Source of the DNA: CAMYLY01 sp039587215
GTDB lineage: Bacteria > Gemmatimonadota > Gemmatimonadetes > Gemmatimonadales > GWC2-71-9
Assembly (NCBI GenBank): GCA_039587215.1
Contig: JBDHIW010000161.1
Location: forward strand, 1-5,348
DNA length: 5,348 nt
Reading direction: 5' to 3'
The notes under the pieces are model-generated. The model did no database searches. It worked only from the letters and a program-made list of their open reading frames with translations, and was not told the DNA's origin. A program made the translations under genes and the position numbers. Positions 1 to 5,348 of this stretch are shown piece after piece (positions within the stretch are counted from its first letter, which is position 1; every line of letters starts with the position of its first letter).

Positions 1-759
1 GTCACCGGCCGTTGCCCGGACGGAGCCCTCTCCGCGGAACACCGCACCGCCCGCGGTGACGGTGAGGCCCACGCTCCCGGCCACCCGATCATGCACGACG
101 CCGCCCCAGGCCGACACACCGAACGCGCCCCAGTCCGACGACCAGCGGCCCGCGACCGTCGCTGCCCGCCCGCCCGCGATGCGCGCGACGGCCTCGACGT
201 TCGAGAAGGGGCCCGGAAAGAACCGCACCCGCACGGCGTCCACGCCGCCGCGGTAGGTACGAAACGGGTCGGCCGGATCGAACGGTTGGAACGGATCGGC
301 CGGCGTCAGCACCAACGTCGTCGCCCACGAAATGGTCTGGCGCCCAACCGTGGTTTCGAACCCGCCGACGCCGACGCGGATGGCGGCGCGATCCAGCCGG
401 TGCTGCCACCGGACGCGGTCGCCGTCGACCAGCGTCCCCTGGAGCGGGAGCCACTCCCCTCCCGCGCTGGACGTCCCGAGCGGCACCACGGCTGCCGGCG
501 CACCCGCGACCCGGAACTGGAGCGTGTGCTCGTACGCCACATCGAGCGTGACGGGCCCCATCGAGGGCCGGACGAATACCCGGGCACGGCTGAGGTGCGT
601 GATCCCGCTGCCGGACCACGGCCCTTCGAGCGCGGCAAGCGGCACGTTCAGCAAGTAAACGCGGGGCTGAAACTCCTGTCCGCCGAGGGGTCGCGTCGCG
701 GCAAACGCCACGACCGCGACGAGGATCAGCCGGCGGCCGGCGTCACGCGCGGCGGTCAT
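1..759 (-). CDS. Probable outer-membrane beta-barrel protein, N-terminal part (3' end outside window)
   Basis: I translated this frame directly: 253 codons stay open from the ATG at 759-757 to the left edge, so the stop lies outside the window. Residues 5-27 look like a Sec signal peptide: Arg-rich start (R5, R9, R10), hydrophobic core LILVAVVAFAA, possible cleavage after PLGG before QEF. After it come alternating hydrophobic/polar segments typical of outer-membrane strands, such as RARVFVRPSMGPVTLDVAYE (59-77) and WSSDWGAFGVSAWGGVV (206-222). A central block has GRQTISWA (139-146), a proline/aspartate-rich stretch with two DPF units (153-166) and GGVDAVRVRFF (171-181). From memory this GRQ-x-x-SW...GVDA...R pattern occurs in uncharacterised barrel proteins (DUF1302-like/porin-like) beside LolA-like genes; I could not run a search. 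The start overlaps the ATPase gene by 17 bases, so translation is probably coupled. No good Shine-Dalgarno is visible. The gene and signal peptide are well supported; the barrel assignment is inference. Confidence 0.78.
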   Translation of the reverse strand, partial: MTAARDAGRRLILVAVVAFAATRPLGGQEFQPRVYLLNVPLAALEGPWSGSGITHLSRARVFVRPSMGPVTLDVAYEHTLQFRVAGAPAAVVPLGTSSAGGEWLPLQGTLVDGDRVRWQHRLDRAAIRVGVGGFETTVGRQTISWATTLVLTPADPFQPFDPADPFRTYRGGVDAVRVRFFPGPFSNVEAVARIAGGRAATVAGRWSSDWGAFGVSAWGGVVHDRVAGSVGLTVTAGGAVFRGEGSVRATAGD

Positions 760-1438
760 CCGTGTCGATTGCACCGTCGACCAGGTGAATCAGCCGTCGC
801 GCGCGCTCCATCAGGCGTGGGTCGTGCGTGGCGAACACGAAGGTGGTACCCCGTTGCTGGTTGAGGTCCGTCATGAGGTCCAGCAGCGCGTCGCTCGACG
901 CGCGGTCGAGATTCGCCGTCGGTTCGTCGGCCAGGACCAGGGCCGGCTCACCAACGACGGCTCGGGCCACCGCAACGCGCTGCTGCTGCCCGCCAGACAG
1001 TTTCGGAGGGCGGCGGTCCTCCAGTCCGGCGATTCCCACCGCCTCGAAGATGTCGCGCACGCGTTGGTGGCGATCCGCGTCGGCCATCCCGCGCAGCAGG
1101 AGAGTGAACTCCGCGTTCTCTTCGGCCGTGAGCACCGGGAGGAGGTTGTAGTCCTGGAAAACGAACCCCACCCGCTCCAACCGCAACCGTGCGAGATCGC
1201 GCTCGCGCATGACGGTGAGATCCTCCCCGTCGATCCACACCCCGCCCCGGCTGGGGCGCGTGAGCCCTCCGCAGAGGTTGAGCAGCGTCGTCTTCCCGGA
1301 GCCGGACGGCCCCGCGAGCACGACGAACTCGCCGCGTTCGATGGTGATGGTGACGCCGCGAACCGCCTCCACGGACATCCCGTCGTGCTGGAACACCTTC
1401 CACACGTTGTCGGTGCGTACTGCCGCGATGTCGCTCAT
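743..1438 (-). CDS. ABC transporter ATP-binding protein, LolD/MacB type
   Basis: This 231-residue protein is the nucleotide-binding subunit that powers the two adjacent permeases from the cytoplasmic face of the inner membrane. All ABC motifs are intact: Walker A GPSGSGKT (43-50), Q-loop Q95 in FVFQDYNLLP, signature LSGGQQQR (147-154), Walker B LVLADEPT (167-174) with catalytic E172, D-loop NLD (176-178) and H-loop H205 in ATHD. The length matches stand-alone LolD (about 230 residues), and there is no fused membrane domain as in MacB. I chose the ATG at 1438-1436 because it overlaps the preceding permease stop as ATGA and gives the usual N-terminus (VRTDNVWKVF...VEAVRGV). The frame stays open upstream to 1924, but that part is a shadow of the permease gene. 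The family assignment is firm. The substrate is not determined by this subunit; macrolide or antimicrobial export (MacB-like) is a less likely alternative given the LolA-like neighbour. Confidence 0.96.
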   Translation of the reverse strand: MSDIAAVRTDNVWKVFQHDGMSVEAVRGVTITIERGEFVVLAGPSGSGKTTLLNLCGGLTRPSRGGVWIDGEDLTVMRERDLARLRLERVGFVFQDYNLLPVLTAEENAEFTLLLRGMADADRHQRVRDIFEAVGIAGLEDRRPPKLSGGQQQRVAVARAVVGEPALVLADEPTANLDRASSDALLDLMTDLNQQRGTTFVFATHDPRLMERARRLIHLVDGAIDTDDRRA

Positions 1439-2703
1439 GTCTCGAACTTGGTTGCCTCCGCAACGTCGATGCGCGTCGCTCGATAGGCCGGGTACAGGGA
1501 CGCGAGCATCCCTACCACGGCGATCACGCCGAGGCTGCGTCCCACCTGCGGCCACCGGAATGTCGGGATGATGACGGGGTCCATCACGACCCCACCAAAT
1601 TCGAACTCCCCTTCCATCATGCCGGAATAGTCCATGCCGTGACGGAAGAACACCCACGTCACGGCGAGGCCCAGCACGAGGCCGACGATGCCACTGATCG
1701 CCGTGAGCACCATGCCCTCGGTCACGACGACGGCGGCGGTCTCGCCCTTCGTGAGGCCGAGCGCCTGCAGGACGCCGAACTCCCTGGTGCGGTACACGAC
1801 GGACATCAGCACCGTATTGACGATGGCGAGGGTGATGATGCCGTACAGGACGAAGTTGAAGATGTAGTCGCCCCAATCGTCGATGCGAATGGCGGCGTCC
1901 AGCTCGGGCATCGCCTGGCGCCAACCCACCGCCGCGACGTCCGGGTCGTCATCAGCACGATCCGCGAGCCTGGCGAGCACATCGTCCGCCACCCAGCCGG
2001 ACTCCAGCAGTACGGCGATCGTGGTCACGGCATCCCCGACCCCGAGCCATTCCTGCGCGGTCGACAGCGGGATGTGCACGATGCCGGCGTCGGCTTCGGG
2101 AAGCCCGGTCCGGAAGATCCCTGCGACCCGCACCAGCTGGCTCGCGATGTCGCCGGACCCGTCCTGCGCGCTGAGCACGAGGCGCGATCCGACCTTGAGC
2201 TCGAGGCGGGCCGCCAGCCGGGTTCCGACGAAGGCGTGCAGCCGGTCGCCGTCCGCGAGGTAGCGGCCCTCGACGACCCGGTCGCTCAGCTGGGAGAACT
2301 CCGCCTCGACTACGGGATCGACGCCGGTGATCATGATCGGGACGGCCGACGCTGCGGAGCTCGCCAGTCCCTGCACTTCCAGCCGGGACGCGGTGAGCAC
2401 GACCCGCTCGGCGACACGAGGCTCCGCCAGCCAGGCCGTCGAACGCGCGCGCGCGTCACCCGACAGCCGGTCCTTGAGATCGCGCGACGCCTGAAACCGC
2501 GGTGCCTGCATCGCGATGTGCCCGGACCCGAGGCGCACGCCCGCGTCCACCCAGTCCTCGTGCGCCCCGTCCCCGAGCGTTCGCGCAAACGCAAGGACGG
2601 CCACGCCGAGCACCATCGCCAACGCCGTGAGGAGACTTCGCCGCGCCTGACGTCGGAGGTTGCGGATCGCGAGCCCCGGCACGAGCCACAGTCGGCCGTT
2701 CAT
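1435..2703 (-). CDS. ABC transporter permease, FtsX/LolC-E/MacB type (second permease)
   Basis: This is a 422-residue inner-membrane subunit with the four-helix type VII ABC layout. A basic N-terminus (LAIRNLRRQARRS) leads into TM1 (about 24-41). A large periplasmic domain follows (about 42-275, the MacB_PCD-type region). TM2 (about 280-304), TM3 (about 327-353) and TM4 (about 386-405) form the FtsX domain. Between TM2 and TM3, REFGVLQALGLTKGE (307-321) is the cytoplasmic coupling segment that contacts the ATPase. The C-terminus LYPAYRATRIDVAEA is typical of the family. The ATG at 2703-2701 was chosen because it overlaps the stop of the preceding permease as ATGA and puts TM1 at the usual distance; the frame is open up to 3258, but that extension is Arg/Gly-rich shadow. 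This protein probably pairs with the first permease as a heterodimer, as LolC does with LolE. Lipoprotein or lipid extraction is the most likely role given the operon. The exact substrate is unknown. Confidence 0.93.
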   Translation of the reverse strand: MNGRLWLVPGLAIRNLRRQARRSLLTALAMVLGVAVLAFARTLGDGAHEDWVDAGVRLGSGHIAMQAPRFQASRDLKDRLSGDARARSTAWLAEPRVAERVVLTASRLEVQGLASSAASAVPIMITGVDPVVEAEFSQLSDRVVEGRYLADGDRLHAFVGTRLAARLELKVGSRLVLSAQDGSGDIASQLVRVAGIFRTGLPEADAGIVHIPLSTAQEWLGVGDAVTTIAVLLESGWVADDVLARLADRADDDPDVAAVGWRQAMPELDAAIRIDDWGDYIFNFVLYGIITLAIVNTVLMSVVYRTREFGVLQALGLTKGETAAVVVTEGMVLTAISGIVGLVLGLAVTWVFFRHGMDYSGMMEGEFEFGGVVMDPVIIPTFRWPQVGRSLGVIAVVGMLASLYPAYRATRIDVAEATKFET

Positions 2704-3956
2704 CGGCCCGCCATCGTGTCGGCAGGCGGCAGGCGCGCCGCGCGAATCGCTGGATAGACCGAGGCCAGAACGGCGGTCACGACCATCGCGACGGCCGCAT
2801 CCACCACGACGTCCCAGGGATACTCGACCCGCAGCACCGGGCGCATGAGCGCTCCCATCATCGTGAACTCGCCGAACAGCCAGCTGAGATCGGGCGGCGC
2901 ATTGTGCCACCACACGAGTACCGGGATCGCGGTCGCCACCCCGGCCACGAGTCCGACACCCGCAAGGGCGACCGCCTCTGCGAGCACCGAGGCCAGGATC
3001 CCCCACGGCCGCGCGCCCAGGGCCAACAGCACGGCGAACTCGCGCCGTCGCTCGTACGTCGCCATCAACATCGTGTTCGCGATGCCGAAGATGGCCATCC
3101 CGAAGACGATCGCGACCATCACCCACTGGAAGGCCTCGGACAGCTGGGCATACTCGACCATCTCCGGTCGCAGGGTCGCCCATGACTCGACCAGCACCGG
3201 CGGTCCGGCCGCCACCAGCGTCGAGTCGATCCGTGCCGCCGCGCGTTCTGCCGCCCACGGATCGGGAACGGTCGCGGCGATCTCGTGGATCCGGTTGGGG
3301 TCGAGCGCCATGAGGAACTGCAGCACGTCCATCGGCATGATCACGAACGTGCGGTCGAGGTCGGCGAGACCGGTCTCGAACACTCCGGAGACCACATAGA
3401 GATCGTTCCCAAGCGACCCGTCGATCGCCGGGGCAACGACCACTACTTCATCGCCCGGTCCTGCATCCAGCGTGCGCGCCATCTCCGCGCCGATCAGGAG
3501 CTCGTTCCGGCCCGTCTCGGGCAGGCGTCCCCGGTCGAGCGCCGACAGGATGCGCGACACGCGCGCCTCGCGGTCGGTCTCGACCCCGAGGAAGACACCC
3601 GCCGCCGTCGCCGACCCGGTACTGACCAGCCCCCCGCCGTAGACGCGCGGGGCGGCCGCCTCCACCTCCGGATCGGCCTCGACGGCCGCGAGCACGGCGG
3701 ACAAATCCGCACCGTCGCGTCCGCCGATCGTCGCATGCACGCTTTCGTCCGGCCGGAAATCGTCGGCATGAACCTGCAACTGCCCCGTCAGGGTGCCCGT
3801 ACCGTTGCCGATCATCTCCGCAACCAGCCCGAGCATCCACCCCACGACGACCACGACGGACCAGTATCCGACGGCCAAGGTGGTTGCCGCGATGACGGAG
3901 CGGCGCCGGTTCCGGCCGAGATTGCGCCAGCCGATGCGCCACCAGGACGTCCGCAT
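2700..3956 (-). CDS. ABC transporter permease, FtsX/LolC-E/MacB type (first permease)
   Basis: This is a 418-residue inner-membrane permease with the same architecture as the next gene but clearly different sequence. The N-terminus WRIGWRNLGRNRRRS precedes TM1 (about 20-43), followed by a periplasmic domain (about 44-270). TM2 is about 277-298, TM3 about 322-350 and TM4 about 383-403, ending in the family motif SVYPAIRAARLPPADTM. The cytoplasmic coupling segment is RREFAVLLALGARPWGIL (304-321). The ATG at 3956-3954 directly follows the TAG stop of the LolA-like gene with no base between them, and the start gives the standard N-terminus, so it is well supported. The stop overlaps the next start as ATGA. 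Both permeases carry a similar TM3-TM4 periplasmic hairpin (here FGEFTMMGALMRPV), which suggests an old duplication. The likely role is one half of a LolCE-like heterodimer that hands cargo to the LolA-like protein; a generic efflux permease is the alternative. Confidence 0.93.
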   Translation of the reverse strand: MRTSWWRIGWRNLGRNRRRSVIAATTLAVGYWSVVVVVGWMLGLVAEMIGNGTGTLTGQLQVHADDFRPDESVHATIGGRDGADLSAVLAAVEADPEVEAAAPRVYGGGLVSTGSATAAGVFLGVETDREARVSRILSALDRGRLPETGRNELLIGAEMARTLDAGPGDEVVVVAPAIDGSLGNDLYVVSGVFETGLADLDRTFVIMPMDVLQFLMALDPNRIHEIAATVPDPWAAERAAARIDSTLVAAGPPVLVESWATLRPEMVEYAQLSEAFQWVMVAIVFGMAIFGIANTMLMATYERRREFAVLLALGARPWGILASVLAEAVALAGVGLVAGVATAIPVLVWWHNAPPDLSWLFGEFTMMGALMRPVLRVEYPWDVVVDAAVAMVVTAVLASVYPAIRAARLPPADTMAGR

Positions 3957-4715
3957 CTACCGGGAACCGCCGAGATCGCGGAGGCGACGCAGGGAGGAGA
4001 ACGCTTCGTTCAGTCCGATGTCGAACGCGAGAGCGCGGTACCGGATCGTGGTCGACTCCTCCGGCTTGTCGGCCGGCTGGATGACCATCAGTGTCGGGAC
4101 CATCCGCCCCCCCATGACGCGGAACTCGTCGAACGTCATGGAGCGCGCCAGCGTCCCGTCTTCTGCATAGTACCGGGCCCAGACCGGCATGAGATCCGCC
4201 TTCCGCACCTGTTCTTCGATGCGGCCCCACACGACGGCGGCCTCGGGTTTGGGTGTGAGGACGAACTCCCACACGGCCACCCCGTCGCGGTCGCCCTCGT
4301 AGGCGATCGCGATGTCGTAGTCCTCGATGATCTGGCTCTCCTTCACCAGATCGTCGTTCGTGAAATGGGACCCCATCCACGCCGCGCCCATCAGTGACGG
4401 CGGGAGCTTGATGGTGCGGTCGACGCGCGGCAGGTAGTTCCAGATGTCCGACCCCGCCTTGAGCGTGGCGGTACCAGCATCTTTCCGGGGGCTGTCGATG
4501 CGAATGAGAGAGTACTCGGTGCCGAGGGACCACATTCGCATCTGGATCGTGCGGGACCAGTGCTCGGTCACCACGTCCATCGCGACCGTGGCCTCGCTCG
4601 AACGCCCGCGAAGCAGCCGGTCCACTTCGTCGACGATCTCGGCCGCCGTTCGCTGTGCCGCAGCGGGCGTCACCACTCCGACCACCAGAACGATCGCGAT
4701 CAGCATCCTCGACAT
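3957..4715 (-). CDS. LolA-like outer membrane lipoprotein-sorting protein (periplasmic carrier)
   Basis: This 252-residue protein belongs by pattern to the LolA-like 'outer membrane lipoprotein-sorting' family (COG2834/PF17131 type, the family of Treponema TP_0789). These are half-open beta-barrels with a hydrophobic cavity that binds acyl chains. Visible family marks are WNYLP (92-96) followed by DRTIKLPPS, and the hallmark WMGSHFTNDDLVKES (113-127). Residues 1-20 form a signal peptide (core MLIAIVLVVGVV, cleavage after AAA before Q21). There is no lipobox cysteine, so the mature protein should be soluble in the periplasm. I chose ATG 4715 because it starts just before the signal peptide and has a GGGGTG ribosome-binding site 5 bases upstream. 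The frame is open to 4778, but the extra 21 residues would disrupt the signal peptide. It is the first gene of the operon and its TAG stop abuts the permease ATG. The probable role is accepting cargo from the ABC complex. Whether that cargo is lipoprotein or free lipid is not visible. Confidence 0.93.
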   Translation of the reverse strand: MSRMLIAIVLVVGVVTPAAAQRTAAEIVDEVDRLLRGRSSEATVAMDVVTEHWSRTIQMRMWSLGTEYSLIRIDSPRKDAGTATLKAGSDIWNYLPRVDRTIKLPPSLMGAAWMGSHFTNDDLVKESQIIEDYDIAIAYEGDRDGVAVWEFVLTPKPEAAVVWGRIEEQVRKADLMPVWARYYAEDGTLARSMTFDEFRVMGGRMVPTLMVIQPADKPEESTTIRYRALAFDIGLNEAFSSLRRLRDLGGSR

Positions 4716-4718
4716 CAC

Positions 4719-4724
4719 CACCCC
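4719..4724 (-). promoter_or_regulatory. Ribosome-binding site of the LolA-like gene
   Basis: The minus strand reads GGGGTG about 3-5 bases before the ATG at 4715. It resembles the GAGGTG part of the Shine-Dalgarno sequence with one A-to-G change that still allows a G-U pair. It decides in favour of the 4715 start over the upstream in-frame ATG at 4778. The two codons just before the ATG are GTG GTG, so a GTG start 3 or 6 bases further up cannot be excluded. Confidence 0.45.
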
Positions 4725-4743
4725 GCACCAAGAATCGGAGTGA

Positions 4744-4752
4744 AAGATAGCA
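4744..4752 (-). promoter_or_regulatory. Candidate extended -10 promoter for the LolA-like/ABC operon
   Basis: On the minus strand this reads TGCTATCTT, which fits the extended -10 consensus TGnTATAAT with two mismatches in the hexamer. Transcription would begin around 4737, giving a leader of about 22 bases before the ATG at 4715. No convincing -35 hexamer lies 17 bases upstream, which extended -10 promoters tolerate. The motif is one of the few AT-rich spots in the gap. It is a prediction from sequence only, and it assumes a housekeeping sigma-70-like factor. Confidence 0.45.
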
Positions 4753-4761
4753 GAAGCGTGG

Positions 4762-4791
4762 TTGCCGCGCCGCGTCACGGCAGGTTACCCT
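4762..4791 (+). promoter_or_regulatory. Candidate promoter for the M1 peptidase gene
   Basis: TTGCCG at 4762-4767 could serve as a -35 element and TACCCT at 4786-4791 as a -10 element, with an 18-base spacer. The -10 keeps only the first T, second A and final T of the consensus, so it is weak. A start near 4798 would give a leader of about 23 bases. It lies back-to-back with the operon promoter, within about 10 bases of it. This is a weak prediction. Confidence 0.27.
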
Positions 4792-4810
4792 CCGATCCAC
4801 CGCACCACGT

Positions 4811-4816
4811 TGAGGC
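4811..4816 (+). promoter_or_regulatory. Ribosome-binding site of the M1 peptidase gene
   Basis: TGAGGC contains the GAGG core, with 5 bases between the GAGG-C and the 4821 ATG. It supports that ATG as the true start, which also places the signal peptide at the very N-terminus. Confidence 0.6.
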
Positions 4817-4820
4817 GTTC

Positions 4821-5348
4821 ATGTCGAAGTCACTGCCCCTCGCGCTCTCCTTGCTCTGCATCGGTGTGCCGGCCGTCGGCCAGACCGCGCGCCCGATTCC
4901 GTACCCCGTCACGGTCTCGCCCGAGTTCACCCACGCGCTCGCCTCGGGAACGCGGTCGCCCGACGGCGCACCCGGGCCCGCATACTGGCAGCAGTGGACC
5001 GACTACGTCCTCACGGCCTCGCTCGACGTCGAGCAACGCGCCGTCAGCGGGACTGCGCGCCTCCGCTATCACAACCGCTCACCCGACATCCTCGACACGC
5101 TGGTCGTGCACTTGCACCAGAACCTCCACGCGCCCGGGGTTCGCCGGAATCGGCCGGAAGAGGTGACCGGGGGCGTGCAGGTCGAGTCCGTGGTCGTGCA
5201 CGGACATACGCTGACGACCGACACGACGGCGGCGGCGTTCTACGAAGTGGACGGAACGATCATGACCATCGTTCCCCCGGAGTCCGTGGCCCCCGGCAGC
5301 AGCGTGGACCTCGCGTTCACCTGGCAGTTCACGGTGCCGCAGAGCGGT
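4821..5348 (+). CDS. M1-family metallopeptidase (aminopeptidase N-like), N-terminal part (3' end outside window)
   Basis: The frame is open for 176 codons from the ATG at 4821 to the right edge. Residues 1-20 are a signal peptide (core LPLALSLLCIGVPAVG, cleavage before Q21). C13 is preceded by SLL, which is not a lipobox. The segment YWQQWTDYVLTASLDV (55-70) followed by SGTARLRYHNRSPDILD (76-92) and LVVHLHQN (94-101) matches the N-terminal beta-saddle domain of secreted M1 peptidases, in which the opening strand pair is followed by 'G.a.lrY.N.SpD.L..l...l.QN'. VDGTIMTIVPPESVAPGSSV (143-162) is the usual later part of that domain. The catalytic domain, with the GxMEN-type exopeptidase motif and HExxH zinc site, lies beyond the window, so activity cannot be confirmed. 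A TGAGGC ribosome-binding site ends 5 bases before the ATG. The gene is divergent from the transport operon and need not be functionally linked to it. Confidence 0.85.
   Translation, partial: MSKSLPLALSLLCIGVPAVGQTARPIPYPVTVSPEFTHALASGTRSPDGAPGPAYWQQWTDYVLTASLDVEQRAVSGTARLRYHNRSPDILDTLVVHLHQNLHAPGVRRNRPEEVTGGVQVESVVVHGHTLTTDTTAAAFYEVDGTIMTIVPPESVAPGSSVDLAFTWQFTVPQSG

Larger units (their letters stand above)
4734..4796. repeat. 7-bp inverted repeat flanking the divergent promoters
   Basis: ATCGGAG at 4734-4740 is the exact reverse complement of CTCCGAT at 4790-4796, with 49 bases between the arms. Each arm sits near the predicted transcription start of one of the two divergent promoters. A pair this short can arise by chance in a 105-bp region, so it is recorded as a possible operator pair only. 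Confidence 0.2.

Noticed and set aside
89..864. Open frames on both strands at the left end (plus 91-864, plus 332-658, minus 89-619, minus 306-638)
   Set aside because: All are Arg/Pro/Gly-rich shadows. The third minus frame, open from 759 to the edge, has a signal peptide and strand-like sequence and is the real gene.
743..1438. Possible macrolide exporter (MacB) assignment for the ABC genes
   Set aside because: The ATPase is a stand-alone LolD-sized protein, there are two separate permeases, and there is a LolA-like gene but no MacA-type membrane-fusion protein in the window.
1439..1924. N-terminal extension of the ATPase frame
   Set aside because: The 162 extra codons overlap the permease gene in another frame and are His/Arg-rich. 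The ABC domain begins at the ATG at 1438.
2443..2456. Alternating ACGCGCGCGCGCGT tract, palindromic and potentially Z-DNA forming
   Set aside because: It lies inside the second permease and encodes an ordinary Ala-Arg-Ala-Arg stretch. Short CG runs are expected at this GC content.
1639..2757. Long plus-strand open frame (372 codons) opposite the second permease
   Set aside because: Its product is rich in Arg, His, Asp and Pro with no recognisable domain or membrane segments. The opposite strand has a full FtsX-type permease. Long antisense frames are expected in high-GC DNA.
2704..3258. N-terminal extension of the second permease frame
   Set aside because: The extra 185 codons are Arg/Gly-rich and overlap the first permease. 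The start at 2703 gives the normal N-terminus and an ATGA junction.
3285..4397. Long plus-strand open frame (370 codons) opposite the first permease and the LolA-like gene
   Set aside because: It has the same low-complexity Arg/His/Asp/Pro composition, spans two well-supported genes on the other strand, and shows no ribosome-binding site or motif.
3448..4800. Minus-strand frame of 450 codons across the LolA-like and first permease genes
   Set aside because: It is a shadow in another frame of the same strand, dominated by Arg and Gly. The true frames contain the LolA-like and FtsX motifs.

Overview
This is a high-GC window (roughly two thirds G+C by eye) and is almost entirely coding. It looks chromosomal and comes from a Gram-negative (diderm) bacterium: it encodes a LolA-like periplasmic protein, a LolCDE/MacB-type ABC transporter and a probable outer-membrane beta-barrel. 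The N-terminus of the M1 peptidase (YWQQWTDY...LRYHNRSPD) and the style of the barrel protein resemble what I know from Acidobacteriota and Gemmatimonadota. That placement is a guess from family resemblance and was not tested.

Layout: five minus-strand genes run from about 4715 down to position 1 with no gaps. In transcription order they are (1) a LolA-like 'outer membrane lipoprotein-sorting' protein (4715-3957), (2) an FtsX/MacB-type permease (3956-2700), (3) a second permease of the same fold (2703-1435), (4) a LolD-like ABC ATPase (1438-743), and (5) a probable outer-membrane beta-barrel protein that starts at 759 and runs off the left edge. The junctions are TAG directly followed by ATG, two 4-base ATGA overlaps, and a 17-base overlap. 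This strongly suggests one translationally coupled operon. On the plus strand, an M1-family metallopeptidase gene starts at 4821 and runs off the right edge. The 105-bp gap between the divergent genes carries candidate promoters for both directions and two small inverted repeats.

Working model (inference): the two permeases and the ATPase form an inner-membrane extractor of the LolCDE class. The soluble LolA-like protein carries a hydrophobic cargo (lipoprotein or lipid) across the periplasm. The barrel protein is the outer-membrane partner or destination. Canonical Lol systems end in the lipoprotein LolB; a barrel in that place is the most interesting aspect of the window. The cargo cannot be read from the sequence.

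I see no RNA genes, mobile elements, CRISPR arrays or origins. No gene-free stretch exceeds 105 bp.
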